From positions 1,054,001-1,118,000 of the forward strand of contig NZ_QEOP01000001.1 of NCBI RefSeq assembly GCF_003097495.1: DNA of 64,000 bases. Reading direction: 5' to 3'. A program made the translations under genes and the position numbers. The stretch is from Amnibacterium flavum. Lineage in GTDB: Bacteria > Actinomycetota > Actinomycetes > Actinomycetales > Microbacteriaceae. Shown here piece by piece: positions 43,906 through 53,982 of this stretch (position 1 is its first letter; every line of letters begins with the position of its first letter). A model generated the notes under the pieces. The model searched no databases, was not told where the DNA came from, and saw nothing but the letters and a program-made list of their open reading frames with translations.

Positions 43906-44813
43906 CACAGCTCCTGAGCGAAGTTGCCCTGCAGGCGGGAGAAGACGCGCTGGCATCCCCATAGCAGCAATAGCCCGACCACGATGGCAATGCCCATTCG
44001 CAGAGCGAGGTCGGCAGGGTAGTCGCTGGGGGTGCCGGCCACCCAGAACGCCCGGTGGAACCCGAGGACGGCGATCGTCACGGGGTTGGCCGAGTAAACA
44101 TCAAGCAGCCACTGCGGAAGGCCCAGCCTGTCGATGACCTGCTGCACCATCGTCCAGCCGTAGACAATTGGCGACGACCACAGGGCCAGCATGAGCAGGA
44201 TTGAGGTCAAATACTGCACGTCACGGAGATAGACGTTGATTGCCGAGAGAAGGATGCCTAGGGAGACGGCGTAGATCACCACGATGAGCACGGCCGGCAG
44301 GAAATACAGCAACCCCATGGACAGAGGCGCCGAGTCCAGGATCAGGCAGGCGGCCACGAGCACGATGAGCTGCACGCCGAAGGTAACCAGCGCCGATCCC
44401 GCGGTCGCGAGAGGGAAGATCTCGCGGGGTACGTAGACCTTCTTCACCAATCCCGAATTGGCAACAATCGATCCAGTCGCGGCGCTGAGTGTCTCCGAGA
44501 AGAGACCGAAGATAGTCAGTCCGGAAAAAATGTAGATGGCGAAGTCCGGGATTCCACGCGCCGCTCCGAGTATTTGGCCGAGGACCAGCCAGTAGATCAG
44601 CAGCTGAACGAGTGGATTGATGAGGGTCCAGAGCATGCCGAGGGCGCTGTCCTTATACCGCGCCTTGACATCTCGCCGAACAAGCAGGCCTAGCAGGGCT
44701 CGATGGTCGATAACGGCCTTCAGGGTCGTCCACGAACCACGGGATGCGCTAGCGGTCGGCACGAGGGGTTCGTCGGCGAGCCTCGCGAACCTCTGGAGTG
44801 CTCTATCGCTCAC
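43905..44813 (-). CDS. Polysaccharide ABC exporter permease (ABC-2 type)
   Basis: The 302-residue protein has six predicted helices and motifs of O-antigen/teichoic acid permeases: RDVKARYKDSALGMLWTLINPL at the N-terminus and PVTIAVLGFHRAFW near the end. It pairs with the ATP-binding protein encoded downstream with TGATG overlap. GTG start; SD GGAAGGA lies ten bases upstream and a TAGGAT box (44850-44855) falls in the 45-base gap after the GlfT2-like gene, indicating an internal promoter. It would move polyprenyl-diphosphate-linked polymer across the membrane. Confidence 0.93.
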   Translation of the reverse strand: MSDRALQRFARLADEPLVPTASASRGSWTTLKAVIDHRALLGLLVRRDVKARYKDSALGMLWTLINPLVQLLIYWLVLGQILGAARGIPDFAIYIFSGLTIFGLFSETLSAATGSIVANSGLVKKVYVPREIFPLATAGSALVTFGVQLIVLVAACLILDSAPLSMGLLYFLPAVLIVVIYAVSLGILLSAINVYLRDVQYLTSILLMLALWSSPIVYGWTMVQQVIDRLGLPQWLLDVYSANPVTIAVLGFHRAFWVAGTPSDYPADLALRMGIAIVVGLLLLWGCQRVFSRLQGNFAQEL

Positions 44814-44858
44814 GCGGGGTGTGTCCTTCCGTTCGCCGTCCAGTGGACGATCCTACAG

Positions 44859-46679
44859 TCATCGAACTTCCGGGGAGCCGCCGGTCGGACCAGCGGACCC
44901 GAAGATTCGATGCCACGTCGCCGCACTCGCGAGGGCGGGTGCGCGATGCGAATAGGCCCGGCGCAGAGCAGGCCATCGGACTGCAAGGCGCAGGTACAGC
45001 CGGAGCGAACGAAGGGCCATGACGAGTGCTCGACGGCGACTCCGCCGGAGAGCGAAGTGGCCCGTACCCGATGCTGTCTCGAGGGCAGCCGAGTCGAGCC
45101 GTCCGAGCGTGTGCCATTTGCCGTCGGCTGCGGCCACGACGGGAGGAGGGGTCACCGGGGGGCGTCCTACCAGCTGATTCAGCAGCACAGACAGGGCCGA
45201 GCCCCGCGCTATGCCTGTCGTACCCTTGCGGACGGTCTCCAGCGCACCGGGAACGACCGCCTGCCCGAATCGAGTCAGGATCTCGAGCACGTCGCGCCGA
45301 CGCACAGCGATTGTGTCGACGAGGTGGTGCGGCCCCGTCAGCAGGTCGGTGAGAGCGAGCTGCCGCACTGCCACGGAGCCGTACTGCATGCAAACGAGAT
45401 GGTTGGCGTCCTGCGCCGCGAGCTCGGCAAGCACACGCAGTGGACGACCGCCGTGCAGGAGTGCCACCACGAGCCGGTTGCGCACGTGGTAATAGACCTG
45501 CCAGTCGAGCCCGTTGTCCTTCGACGTCCATGGGACGTGCCACAGCGCGGCGCCCGGGAGCGTCACGGTGCGGGTGCCGTGGTCCGCAGCCCGAAGTCCG
45601 AACTCCGCATCATCCCATTTTATGAAGAAAGGTAGCGACAGGCCCACGCGCCGTATGAGGTCGAGTGGGATCAGGCAGAGCCACCACCCGTTGAAATCCA
45701 CGTCCAGTGAACGGCTCAACTCTGGTCGCCGACCGGGCGTGGCCGCGGCGACGTCGAGCGGGGAGAGTTCCGGCTGAACGGGGCCCCACCACGCCCGATC
45801 CCGATCGACTCTCTCTCCCCAGCTGTGCAGCAGGCTTGGGCGCCTCAGATCCAGCATGTGCGCGCCGACCATCGTCGTGTCGACCGCGTGTGCGGCGAAC
45901 GACGACATGCGCGAGATGGATTCCGGCTCGAGGACAACGTCGTCGTCAATCAGGACAGCGTGCCGGGCGTCGGTGCGAAGCGCTTCGAGCATCCCTCGGC
46001 TGTAGCCGCCTGAGCCGCCGAGATTGGGCTGCCTGATTACGGTCAGGCGCTCGCCGAGTAGCTCGGAGGCAGACGGGAAGCCCGAGCCCGTCCGGACGTC
46101 CTGTGTTCCCTGGTCGACGACGAACACCTGCTCCACCGACGCCATGAGCGCCTCGTCCGCCGCGATGTCGGAGAGGAGTCGGGCGCAGTCGTCCACGCGG
46201 TCGAAGGTGGTGACGCAGAGTGCGAGCTGGCCGGCGCGGCGCGGCGCGCCCTCGACGGACCAGCGTGGTGCGGACACAGTGATGGTGTCCGGACCGGCGG
46301 TCGCCTCGAACCACAGCCACTGAAAGTCCCCGATTTCCACATCGAGATTGAGGGGACCGGTCGTTACCTGCGTATCGGCTACCGTGTGGATCTGTCCGGC
46401 GCTGTCCGTCACCCGCACCTCGACGCGCCCGGGGCCACTCGTCTCGAGTGAGAGTCGCACTCGGGTCGACGCGGCGTGATCCCGCCAGAGCATGGCGGGA
46501 AAGGCGCCGAAATAGGTGTCGGTGGTGACGTGCCCGCCCGGTGGCAGGGCGAAGGAATCACGCCCATGCGGTACCGCGTCGCCCCGAAAGTAGAGGTCCG
46601 GTTCCGACTCGCGCGAGCTGGACGGCATACGGCAGCGCCAGACGGGCGTCCAAGTCGCGGGGACATCGTCCGTCGTCAC
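44859..46679 (-). CDS. GlfT2-like galactofuranosyltransferase (GT2)
   Basis: The 606-residue protein resembles mycobacterial GlfT2: an N-terminal beta-rich domain (residues 25-160), a GT-A domain with CVTTFDRVDDCARLL, NLGGSGGYSRGMLEA, LIDDDVVLEPES (DDD), WDDAEFGLRAADHG and LWHVPWTSKDNG, and a helical C-terminal domain. The latter motifs match the DDD/DDA/H catalytic set of polymerising galactofuranosyltransferases. It uses UDP-Galf from Glf at 29378. GTG start overlaps the stop of the GT2 gene upstream by four bases. Confidence 0.9.
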   Translation of the reverse strand: MTTDDVPATWTPVWRCRMPSSSRESEPDLYFRGDAVPHGRDSFALPPGGHVTTDTYFGAFPAMLWRDHAASTRVRLSLETSGPGRVEVRVTDSAGQIHTVADTQVTTGPLNLDVEIGDFQWLWFEATAGPDTITVSAPRWSVEGAPRRAGQLALCVTTFDRVDDCARLLSDIAADEALMASVEQVFVVDQGTQDVRTGSGFPSASELLGERLTVIRQPNLGGSGGYSRGMLEALRTDARHAVLIDDDVVLEPESISRMSSFAAHAVDTTMVGAHMLDLRRPSLLHSWGERVDRDRAWWGPVQPELSPLDVAAATPGRRPELSRSLDVDFNGWWLCLIPLDLIRRVGLSLPFFIKWDDAEFGLRAADHGTRTVTLPGAALWHVPWTSKDNGLDWQVYYHVRNRLVVALLHGGRPLRVLAELAAQDANHLVCMQYGSVAVRQLALTDLLTGPHHLVDTIAVRRRDVLEILTRFGQAVVPGALETVRKGTTGIARGSALSVLLNQLVGRPPVTPPPVVAAADGKWHTLGRLDSAALETASGTGHFALRRSRRRALVMALRSLRLYLRLAVRWPALRRAYSHRAPALASAATWHRIFGSAGPTGGSPEVR

Positions 46680-47575
46680 CTTCCGCGCCTGTTCTGTCTC
46701 CAGCGCCGGGCCCGGTCGACAGCGATATCAACGGGGTTCTTCCTCATATCGAGCTGTCGCGCCACCTCGTCCTTCACGAGACGGGCGAGAAAAAGGGGTA
46801 GGCCGGGCCCGTGAGATGCTACATAGGCGCGTAGCGCCTCGTCCCGGACGAGGCGGTCGTATCGCTCATGGTCGCCCGCGAGCTCGAACACACTGTTGCC
46901 GGCCGCCCCGTGTGCACCAACCCGCTGCATCCAGAACGCAAGCGGCCGCCCATCGAGCAGCGCCACGTTCTCGACGGCGAGAATCCGCAGGTAGAACTCC
47001 CAGTCCTCGACGGCGTGAAGATCTTCGCGGTAGAGGCCAACCTTGTCGTGGACGGCTCGGCGGTAGAGGAACGAGATCGGCACGGCACGATTGGACTGGA
47101 GGAATTCGCCGTAGCTGATCTGCTCGAGCTGGGGCCAGAAGGACGCGCGGTCGACCTCTGACCAGATACCGTCGCGCTCGACCTCGTACACGATCTCCGT
47201 GCGAACCATCACACCGGCGTCGGCGGGATGCGCGTCCAGATGGGCGACAGTCTTGGTCAGGAACTCCGCGTCCCAGAGGTCGTCGTCGTCATGAATGACG
47301 ATGTAGTCCGAGACTGTCGCCTCGATGCCGGCGTTGGCGGCGGCGGATCGACCGCGGCCAGTCCGGTGGTGCATCACCTCGACGGGGATGCCCGTGGACC
47401 TGGCGCGCGCGACCGCGAGATCCACGGGCTCGGGGTCGCCGCCATCGTTGACGATCTGGATGGTCCAGCCGGAGTGGGTCTGCGCTGACACGTCGTCGAT
47501 GGCGCGACGGAGGAAGTCTGGCCGGTCGACGGTCCGTATGATCACGGCGACGCTCGAGTGCGAGCTGCTATCCAT
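46676..47575 (-). CDS. GT2 family glycosyltransferase
   Basis: The 299-residue GT-A protein contains VAVIIRTVDRPDFLRRAID, IVNDGGDPEPVDLA, VIHDDDDLWDAEFL (DDD metal site) and EDWEFYLRI (acidic catalytic motif). It likely adds one sugar during wall polymer synthesis. ATG 47575 is supported by GAAAGGGGC seven to eight bases upstream, and the family N-terminus follows; a longer frame upstream covers the divergent promoter. Only 80 bases separate it from the divergent gene at 47656. Confidence 0.87.
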   Translation of the reverse strand: MDSSSHSSVAVIIRTVDRPDFLRRAIDDVSAQTHSGWTIQIVNDGGDPEPVDLAVARARSTGIPVEVMHHRTGRGRSAAANAGIEATVSDYIVIHDDDDLWDAEFLTKTVAHLDAHPADAGVMVRTEIVYEVERDGIWSEVDRASFWPQLEQISYGEFLQSNRAVPISFLYRRAVHDKVGLYREDLHAVEDWEFYLRILAVENVALLDGRPLAFWMQRVGAHGAAGNSVFELAGDHERYDRLVRDEALRAYVASHGPGLPLFLARLVKDEVARQLDMRKNPVDIAVDRARRWRQNRRGR

Positions 47576-47643
47576 ATCTGCCCCTTTCCAATCGAGACCG
47601 CCACAGGCCCGTCGCGGTCGTCGGGCCATGCGCGGGCTGAACC

Positions 47644-47649
47644 TATAAT
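47644..47649 (+). promoter_or_regulatory. Perfect -10 box (TATAAT) of the CgeB-like gene, leaderless
   Basis: TATAAT is followed by six bases and the GTG at 47656, so transcription should start at the GTG. This is the only perfect consensus -10 in the wall-polymer region. No convincing TTGACA-like -35 is visible. Confidence 0.7.
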
Positions 47650-47655
47650 CCACGA

Positions 47656-49827
47656 GTGGACCGTCGATTGCGCGCGCTGTGGCGCCGAGCCCGCGGGTCG
47701 CGCCTGCTCTCGGGGCTCACGCGGCTGGGTGACCGCCTGTGGTGGTTCCGGACCATCTTGGCCGCCGACGTGGTCGATCTCGAATTCGTTCGCGCACAGC
47801 TCGGACCTAGGACGGGACGTCGGCGCGCGGTCGCGCGGTACGTTCTCGGCGAATGGCGACGGGGACTGGCGGTGAATCCTTTGATGAGCGAGCGAACGGT
47901 CTTGCGCCTCCTCGCCGACGACGAGAGCGTGCCACCCCTCTACGCCTATCTTGTCTCAGAAATGGGAACAGTGCCGGTCGGTCCGAACTGGGACGCTCTT
48001 GCCTATGTCCAGCTCCATCCCGAGTCGGTTTCCAGCCCCGGCGGTCCTCTCGGGCACGCATGGCGCGCTGCTCGTCGGGACGGGGTCGTGCGGCTTGGGG
48101 CGGGTGCACAGGCCATGTCAGTCCCGTGGGCTGATGTGGCATCGGTTGCCGCGGAGGCTGCCCGTGCCTCAGCGGACGCGCGCACCCTCGTCCTGGGTGG
48201 CCCGCCTCGCATGCGCCCGCGCCGCTCCGCCGTCATCGAGATCGCGGGGGACGAGGCTGACCCCGGTGCGGCTTTTGACCTCGTGCTGGACCTCGAAAGG
48301 GACCCCGACTACCACGAGGTGGTCCTCGAGGTGGCAGGGCCATCGGCCGACGTCTGGGCGCAGACGGCTCTGTTGTCGAGGTGGCTGCCCGGACTGCGCT
48401 GCCGCCTCTCGGCCACGCGCGATGTCGACGCTCTCCGCGGGCGTCTGCCGTCAGGGGATCTCCTGGTACGTGGCCCAGGCGCTGAGATGTCGGTTGACGA
48501 TCTGCGCGCCCTGGCTAATGCAGGACGGACGGGTCTCTGCGGCCCCCTATGGGTAGGTCGCGACGGCGTGGTCGTCTCGGCGGGACGGGTAGGGTTCCCC
48601 GACGGACCCGGCGAGCTGTTATCTGGTCTCACCGTGGATGATGCCAGGCGTGCGGGGGCCGAGCTTGAGGTGGAGGGTATCTCCTCCCCCACCTACGCGC
48701 GGCCCGGCGTGATCACAGAAGGGCCACGGGTTCTCACAGCGCTTCTCGTTGTCGCTGACGCGGGGATCGCGACTACCGCGACAGACGCCCGAATATCTGG
48801 CGGTGGGACCGTGTTCGGGGACATGCTGGTCGGTGGCGCGGGGCTGGAAAGGGTGCCTTCCTCGCGGGGGGCGCCGCGCTATCGACGGCCCTCCAGTCTG
48901 ACGACCCTCGAAGATGGGCGCCGCGTTCCTTCTCTCCGTTGGGCGGTCAAGACAGGCGCCCCTGTCGGGCGAAGGGGCGAGGTCTGGGGGGACACGCATT
49001 TCGCTCGCGGGATCGCCGCTGCCCTTCGGCGACTGGGCCAGCAGGTCGTAGTAGACCCGCGACCTGCTGCTCATCGTTCCACGACCTATCTGGACGATGT
49101 CGTACTCACTCTTCGGGGGCCTTATCCCATTGACCCGCCGGAGCAGAGTCGATCGCTCCTGTGGGTCATCAGCCATCCGGACGAGATCGGGGTTGCCGAG
49201 CTGCGCGGATTCGGGCGGGTGTTCGCAGCATCGGAACCGTGGGCACGGCGCACGTCGCGCGAGTCGGGTATTGCCGTCGGGACTCTTTTACAATGCACGG
49301 ACCCGAGCCTTTTCCGACCGTCGGGTCGTCAACGGGGAACCGAAATGTTGTTCGTCGGCACTGCCCGGGGACTCGCGCGGCCGTCCGTCGTCGCCCCTAT
49401 CCGCGCCGGCTTCGACGTAAGCGTGTATGGGCCGGACTGGCGCCCGTTCATTCCCGCCCGTTACATCAGGGGCGTCTCGCTTCCGTACGGCGACCTACCC
49501 GGCCGCTACGAGGAGGCCGACCTCGTGCTGAACGACCACTGGCCGGCTATGCAGAGAAACGGCTTCATCGCGAACCGTCCCTTCGATGTCGTGGCCGCAG
49601 GTGGTCGCGTTGTCACCGACAATGTCGAGGGGATTGAGGAGATTTTCGGTGGCGCCGTGCGCACCTTCGCTGACGACGCCGACCTCGTGTCCATGCTGTC
49701 CGCTGACCACGATTCGCTATTCCCCGGCGCCGCGGAGCTCGCGGCCATCGGAGAGCGGGTGCGGCGGGCGCACTCGTTCGACAGCAGGGCAGTCTCTCTG
49801 CTCGAGGCAGCGTTGGGGGAGGCTTGA
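47656..49827 (+). CDS. Glycosyltransferase with CgeB-like GT-B C-terminal domain and large unassigned N-terminal region
   Basis: The 723-residue protein has an N-terminal 450 residues that I cannot assign; it is rich in Arg/Ala/Asp and includes a beta-rich half. From residue 480 the GT-B domain appears: VISHPDEIG, FVGTARGLARPSVVAPI, VYGPDWRPFIPARYI, LNDHWPAMQRNGFIANRPFD and FGGAVRTFADD, typical of CgeB/GT1-like transferases in rhamnan and capsule loci. It is leaderless from a TATAAT box and divergent from the GT2 at 47575. It sits next to four RgpF genes. Confidence 0.8.
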   Translation: MDRRLRALWRRARGSRLLSGLTRLGDRLWWFRTILAADVVDLEFVRAQLGPRTGRRRAVARYVLGEWRRGLAVNPLMSERTVLRLLADDESVPPLYAYLVSEMGTVPVGPNWDALAYVQLHPESVSSPGGPLGHAWRAARRDGVVRLGAGAQAMSVPWADVASVAAEAARASADARTLVLGGPPRMRPRRSAVIEIAGDEADPGAAFDLVLDLERDPDYHEVVLEVAGPSADVWAQTALLSRWLPGLRCRLSATRDVDALRGRLPSGDLLVRGPGAEMSVDDLRALANAGRTGLCGPLWVGRDGVVVSAGRVGFPDGPGELLSGLTVDDARRAGAELEVEGISSPTYARPGVITEGPRVLTALLVVADAGIATTATDARISGGGTVFGDMLVGGAGLERVPSSRGAPRYRRPSSLTTLEDGRRVPSLRWAVKTGAPVGRRGEVWGDTHFARGIAAALRRLGQQVVVDPRPAAHRSTTYLDDVVLTLRGPYPIDPPEQSRSLLWVISHPDEIGVAELRGFGRVFAASEPWARRTSRESGIAVGTLLQCTDPSLFRPSGRQRGTEMLFVGTARGLARPSVVAPIRAGFDVSVYGPDWRPFIPARYIRGVSLPYGDLPGRYEEADLVLNDHWPAMQRNGFIANRPFDVVAAGGRVVTDNVEGIEEIFGGAVRTFADDADLVSMLSADHDSLFPGAAELAAIGERVRRAHSFDSRAVSLLEAALGEA

Positions 49828-49850
49828 AGGGACGTCCTCAGTCGTCCGGA

Positions 49851-49856
49851 TAGACT
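49851..49856 (+). promoter_or_regulatory. -10-like box (TAGACT) before the rgpF pair
   Basis: TAGACT lies about 48 bases before the ATG at 49905, so this transcript would have a normal leader; GGGCGGGG precedes the start codon as ribosome-binding site. Confidence 0.4.
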
Positions 49857-49904
49857 GACTTCCGGCGGGAGTGCGATACGGCTTCGTGCCGGGAATGGGC
49901 GGGG

Positions 49905-51812
49905 ATGACGGCAGGACTTGAGTCGCGACGTCTGGTGGTCTACGCGATCGACCCGATTCGGACACATCTCGATGAGCATGTCGTCAACGCACTCAGGCAC
50001 CTGGAGGCGCTGGGGAGCGTCTTGGTTTCGGCTCCGCGCAGTCTCCCCGTAGCTGACAGGGACAGGCTGGACTCGTTGGTCGATCACGTCACCGAGTCGC
50101 CGTCCTCGGTTTTTGCATCTGAGACTTACGGCCAGATCATCAGTGACTCGGGCCTCGAGGTGAGTCGATACAAAGAGGTCGTCCTTACCGGCGATGGCTG
50201 GTTCGGTCCCGTCGCTGACTTCGGTCCCACTGTTGAGCGCATGGCGTCGTCGGGCGCGGACGTCTGGCAGCTCGCGGAGAACCTTCATGACAACCCCGAA
50301 GAGGACTTCCCCGACGAGGGATTCGCATCTAGGTCTCGCCCCTGGATCTGGACAAGCGTGAGCCCTTCGCTTCTGAACTCGCCGATATGGCGTGCAGCAT
50401 GGTCCGAGGCAGGCGATGACGACGAGGCCTTCGAGCAGCGTTTTGGTCGTGCGTTGGCTGCTCGGGGTGCGCGGCTGGCCTATGCCTTCCGGGCCTCCGC
50501 TTTTGCGAGCGGTGACCCGCTGCTCTACGACGCGGTCAGGATGATCGAGGCCGGCTGCCCGGTGGTCGGGCGCCGCCAATTCGAGATGTTCCCCGCTTTC
50601 CTCGACCAGCGCGCTATCGTCGGCCGCGACACTCTGGACGCCGTCGCAGCGACGGGATATCCCGTCGATCTCATCCTCGGCGCGCTGGTGCGCTCAGTCC
50701 CTCCTCGAGCGCTCGCAACCAACCTGGGGATGCTCGAGGTGCTTCCGGACAAAACCTCGGCGGATGAGGGCGCCATCGCCGCTCTGAGGGTGCTGGCAGT
50801 CGTGCACGTCAGCGACGTGGTCGCATCAGCCGACGTCTTCGAGCGATTGGGCAACCTTCCACCTGGCTACGACCTGCTAGTGACGGTTTCCGATGGCATG
50901 ACCGCCGCCCGGCTACAGCAGGACATCGAAATGAGCGGTGACATCGGCTTCGCCCGTCTTGAACTCCGCGTGGTCCCTCCCAGTCCCGGCCGGGACATGA
51001 GCGACTTCTTCGTCGGATGTCGCGACGTGCTTCTCGAGGGCGGTTACGACATCGTCGTTAAGGTTCATTCACGCCGCATCTCGCGCAAGACGATGAACGT
51101 TCGTCGTTACTTCCGGCGCTACCAGGTGGAGAACCTGCTCAACTCGCCTGAATACGTGCGCAACCTTCTCACCCTTTTCTTACGCGAGCCTGGCCTCGGT
51201 CTGGTGTTTCCACCGATGATGCACATCGGCTACGGCACGATGGGCAACGGATGGGCGGGTTTAAGCGGTGCCGTCGATCGTTTGCTGCGCGAGCTGAAGG
51301 TGACCACACCAACCGACTCGGGTTCGCCGCTCGCGCCGTACGGCGGGATGTGGGTCGCCCGTCCAGAGGCGTTGCGGCGGATGCTCTCCCGACGCTGGAA
51401 GCATTCCGACTATTTCGCCGCCTCGCGGGCGCTCGAGCTGGCCCACGCTCAGGAGCGCACAATAGTCTTAGCCGCTGCCGAGGACGGCTTCCACGCGCGA
51501 ACTGTGCTCACCGCCGAACACGCGAGCATTAGCCACACGGCGCTGGAGTATAAGGTCGACGCGCTGTCGCCTCAGCTCCGTGGCTACCCTCTCGACCAGA
51601 TTCGATTCCTCCGTCGCATGGGGTCCATGTCGTTCGGCGGGCCGATCGCGGTCGCGCGCATGTGGCTCACGTTCCGTTACCCGAGGGTGTCCCGCCTTCT
51701 CTCCCCGATTTACACCCTCGCCCGCCGCGCTTATCAGTTGGCGCGTTTCGCGCGTCGGGCCGTGCGGATCGTTTTGAAGCGGCTGGCCGACAGCGAAATG
51801 GAAGTGCGATGA
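49905..51812 (+). CDS. RgpF-family rhamnan synthesis protein, copy 1
   Basis: The 635-residue protein belongs to the RgpF family of rhamnose-glucose polysaccharide biosynthesis. The C-terminal half is intact with VVKVHSRRISRK, GRDMSDFFVGCRDVLLEGG and VFPPMMHIGYGTMGNGW. The N-terminal half is divergent: LTGDGWFGPV instead of LTNDTWYGP, and no HFWGxTEH motif. The end reads SISHTALEYKVDALS, closest to copy 4. It overlaps copy 2 by four bases (ATGA). It probably acts as a glycosyltransferase on rhamnose units supplied by RmlABCD. Confidence 0.85.
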   Translation: MTAGLESRRLVVYAIDPIRTHLDEHVVNALRHLEALGSVLVSAPRSLPVADRDRLDSLVDHVTESPSSVFASETYGQIISDSGLEVSRYKEVVLTGDGWFGPVADFGPTVERMASSGADVWQLAENLHDNPEEDFPDEGFASRSRPWIWTSVSPSLLNSPIWRAAWSEAGDDDEAFEQRFGRALAARGARLAYAFRASAFASGDPLLYDAVRMIEAGCPVVGRRQFEMFPAFLDQRAIVGRDTLDAVAATGYPVDLILGALVRSVPPRALATNLGMLEVLPDKTSADEGAIAALRVLAVVHVSDVVASADVFERLGNLPPGYDLLVTVSDGMTAARLQQDIEMSGDIGFARLELRVVPPSPGRDMSDFFVGCRDVLLEGGYDIVVKVHSRRISRKTMNVRRYFRRYQVENLLNSPEYVRNLLTLFLREPGLGLVFPPMMHIGYGTMGNGWAGLSGAVDRLLRELKVTTPTDSGSPLAPYGGMWVARPEALRRMLSRRWKHSDYFAASRALELAHAQERTIVLAAAEDGFHARTVLTAEHASISHTALEYKVDALSPQLRGYPLDQIRFLRRMGSMSFGGPIAVARMWLTFRYPRVSRLLSPIYTLARRAYQLARFARRAVRIVLKRLADSEMEVR

Positions 51813-53755
51813 AAACAGCCGAGCTCGTCAGCTCTCCCGCTAAGCCGGCCTACGACTTCCCGGCCGGGGGGCGCCGACTTCTCGTTTACGTGGTCTACGA
51901 CCCGCGCGGCGACGTGGAGGATTACATTCCGTTCGCGTTGGAGGCTCTCCGCGGCTACTGCGGGCACGTGCTCGTGGTCGTGAACGGCGAGCTCACCGAC
52001 GTGGGCCGGGCCAAGCTCGAGCCTGTCAGCGACCGCATTCTCGTCCGGGAGAATCGCGGGTATGACGTCACCGCATACAAGGATGCGATCTTCTACCTCG
52101 GGGACGAGCTGGAGGAATGGGACGAACTGATCCTCGCCAACGACACCTGGTACGGGCCGATCCGGGACTTCGAGCCCCTGTTTGAGCGAATGAATCGTCG
52201 TCCGCTTCACTTCTGGGGCATGACCGATCACGCGCGTGTCGAGCCCAACCCCTTCACGCAGGTCGGATATCTGGCGTACCACCTGCAGTCCTACTGGGTG
52301 GCGGTCCGGGCGCCGATGCTCCGTTCCGAGGAGTGGGCGGCCTACTGGCGCGATCTACCGGAACTGGTGACATACGCGGATGCCGTCGTCAAGCACGAGG
52401 CGGTTTTCACCGAGCACTTCGTCGACCGCGGCTTCATTGGAGAAGTCGCCTACCCGACCCTTACCGATCGCATCGAAAATCACGCCGTACTCTACGCCGA
52501 GCAGCTCCTCGAGGCTGGCTGCCCTACGCTCAAACGGAGGCCGTTCTTCCAGTGGCCGGTGTACCTCGATCACCTGGCAGTGGTCGGCAGGTGGACGCTC
52601 GATGCCGTCAGAAGGTATGGGTATCCGATCGAACTCATCTACTCGGATCTGGCCCGCAACGTCGAGCCGCGCATCCTCAATGCGGACGCGGCCATGCTGG
52701 AGGTGCTCCCCGACACCGACCTCGGGCGTTACGACGCGGACGCGCCGTTCCGTATTCTTGCCGCCGTCCACATTTTCTACCCGGAAATGACCGGTGAAAT
52801 CCTCTCGAGGCTCGAGCACCTTCCCGGCCCTTTCGACTTGATCGTGACTACTCCGGAGGTCGACCGGGCCGAGATGATTCGCGAGGAGTTGACGAAGCGT
52901 CATCCGCGCGGATCGGTCGAAGTACGTGTGGTTGCCTCCAACAATGGTCGCGATCAAGCCGCTTTCCTGATCGGCTGTCGGGACGAGCTTCTCGGCGGCC
53001 GGTACGACCTGGTGGTCAAGCTTCACTCCAAAAAGACTCCGCAGGACGCCGCGAACGTGGGCAGGCACTTCAAGGAGCAATTGTTCGACTCACTCCTGCG
53101 CTCGCCCGGCTACGTGGCCAATCTCGTGGCTCTGTTCCAAGAGGAGCCTGGGCTGGGCATTGTCTTCCCGCCGATGGTGCATATCGGACATCCGACGATG
53201 GGACATTCGTGGTGGGAGAACAAGCCCGCGTTCGTCCAGCTGGCTGCGCGGCTCGGCATTAAGGTCCCCGTTGACGCCGGGTCTCCTCTTGCGCCCTACG
53301 GCTCGATGTTCATCGCTCGGCCGGCCGCACTTACGCCGCTCCTCGAGGCCGATTTTACGTTCGAGGAGTTCGGCGGACCAGAGGCCTACCAGGACGGTGG
53401 CCTTGCCCACGTACTGGAGAGGCTACCCGTGTATGCCGCGGGGGAGCGCGGATTCCATGCTCGTACAGTGGCCTCGGCACGCTATATCGGCACGAGCTAC
53501 ACCGCGCTCGAATACACCATGGACCAGATCTCGAGGACCCTTCCGGGGCGGCGAACCATGGATCAGATCGAATATTTGAACAAAGCAGGGCCGTTCGACT
53601 GGGGCACGACGAGCGACTTCGTGGAGGTCTTCGCGCGGGTCGCTCCTGCCGCACTAGGTCGCCGGGTCCGCATGGTATTCGGTCTCGCACAGAAGGTGCG
53701 TAGAAGGATTGGTTGGTTGCGCGGGTCCCTCGCCCGACGAAACCAGCGACATTAA
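51809..53755 (+). CDS. RgpF-family rhamnan synthesis protein, copy 2
   Basis: The 648-residue protein is a canonical RgpF-type glycosyltransferase: RENRGYDVTAYKDAI, LANDTWYGPIRDF, HFWGMTDHARVEPN, FDLIVTTPEVDRAEM, GRDQAAFLIGCRDELLGG, VVKLHSKKTPQD, VFPPMVHIGHPTMGHSWW and SPLAPYGSMF are all present. Both halves look functional. The ATG overlaps copy 1 by ATGA. It converges on copy 3; the 227-base gap between has no recognisable terminator. Closest relative within the window is copy 3, to judge from DGGLAHVLERLPVYAA. Confidence 0.9.
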   Translation: MKTAELVSSPAKPAYDFPAGGRRLLVYVVYDPRGDVEDYIPFALEALRGYCGHVLVVVNGELTDVGRAKLEPVSDRILVRENRGYDVTAYKDAIFYLGDELEEWDELILANDTWYGPIRDFEPLFERMNRRPLHFWGMTDHARVEPNPFTQVGYLAYHLQSYWVAVRAPMLRSEEWAAYWRDLPELVTYADAVVKHEAVFTEHFVDRGFIGEVAYPTLTDRIENHAVLYAEQLLEAGCPTLKRRPFFQWPVYLDHLAVVGRWTLDAVRRYGYPIELIYSDLARNVEPRILNADAAMLEVLPDTDLGRYDADAPFRILAAVHIFYPEMTGEILSRLEHLPGPFDLIVTTPEVDRAEMIREELTKRHPRGSVEVRVVASNNGRDQAAFLIGCRDELLGGRYDLVVKLHSKKTPQDAANVGRHFKEQLFDSLLRSPGYVANLVALFQEEPGLGIVFPPMVHIGHPTMGHSWWENKPAFVQLAARLGIKVPVDAGSPLAPYGSMFIARPAALTPLLEADFTFEEFGGPEAYQDGGLAHVLERLPVYAAGERGFHARTVASARYIGTSYTALEYTMDQISRTLPGRRTMDQIEYLNKAGPFDWGTTSDFVEVFARVAPAALGRRVRMVFGLAQKVRRRIGWLRGSLARRNQRH

Positions 53756-53982
53756 GCCGGGGTCCCTGCCGGCCAGGTTGTCTTCGGGCTCCCGGGCAAC
53801 GGTGGGGGCTTCGATTCCGACGGGGATTTGCAGGGCGCCACGTTCCGGTCCGTCTCTCGGGGATTCCGACTCGATCGAGGATCAGACCCATTGGATAGCG
53901 AAGAAGCCCTTCGAGAGCGCCGGTCTCGCGGTGAGAGGCGAGCGGGACATGCCTGGATGACGCCAGCCGCGCTCGGCGCTCC

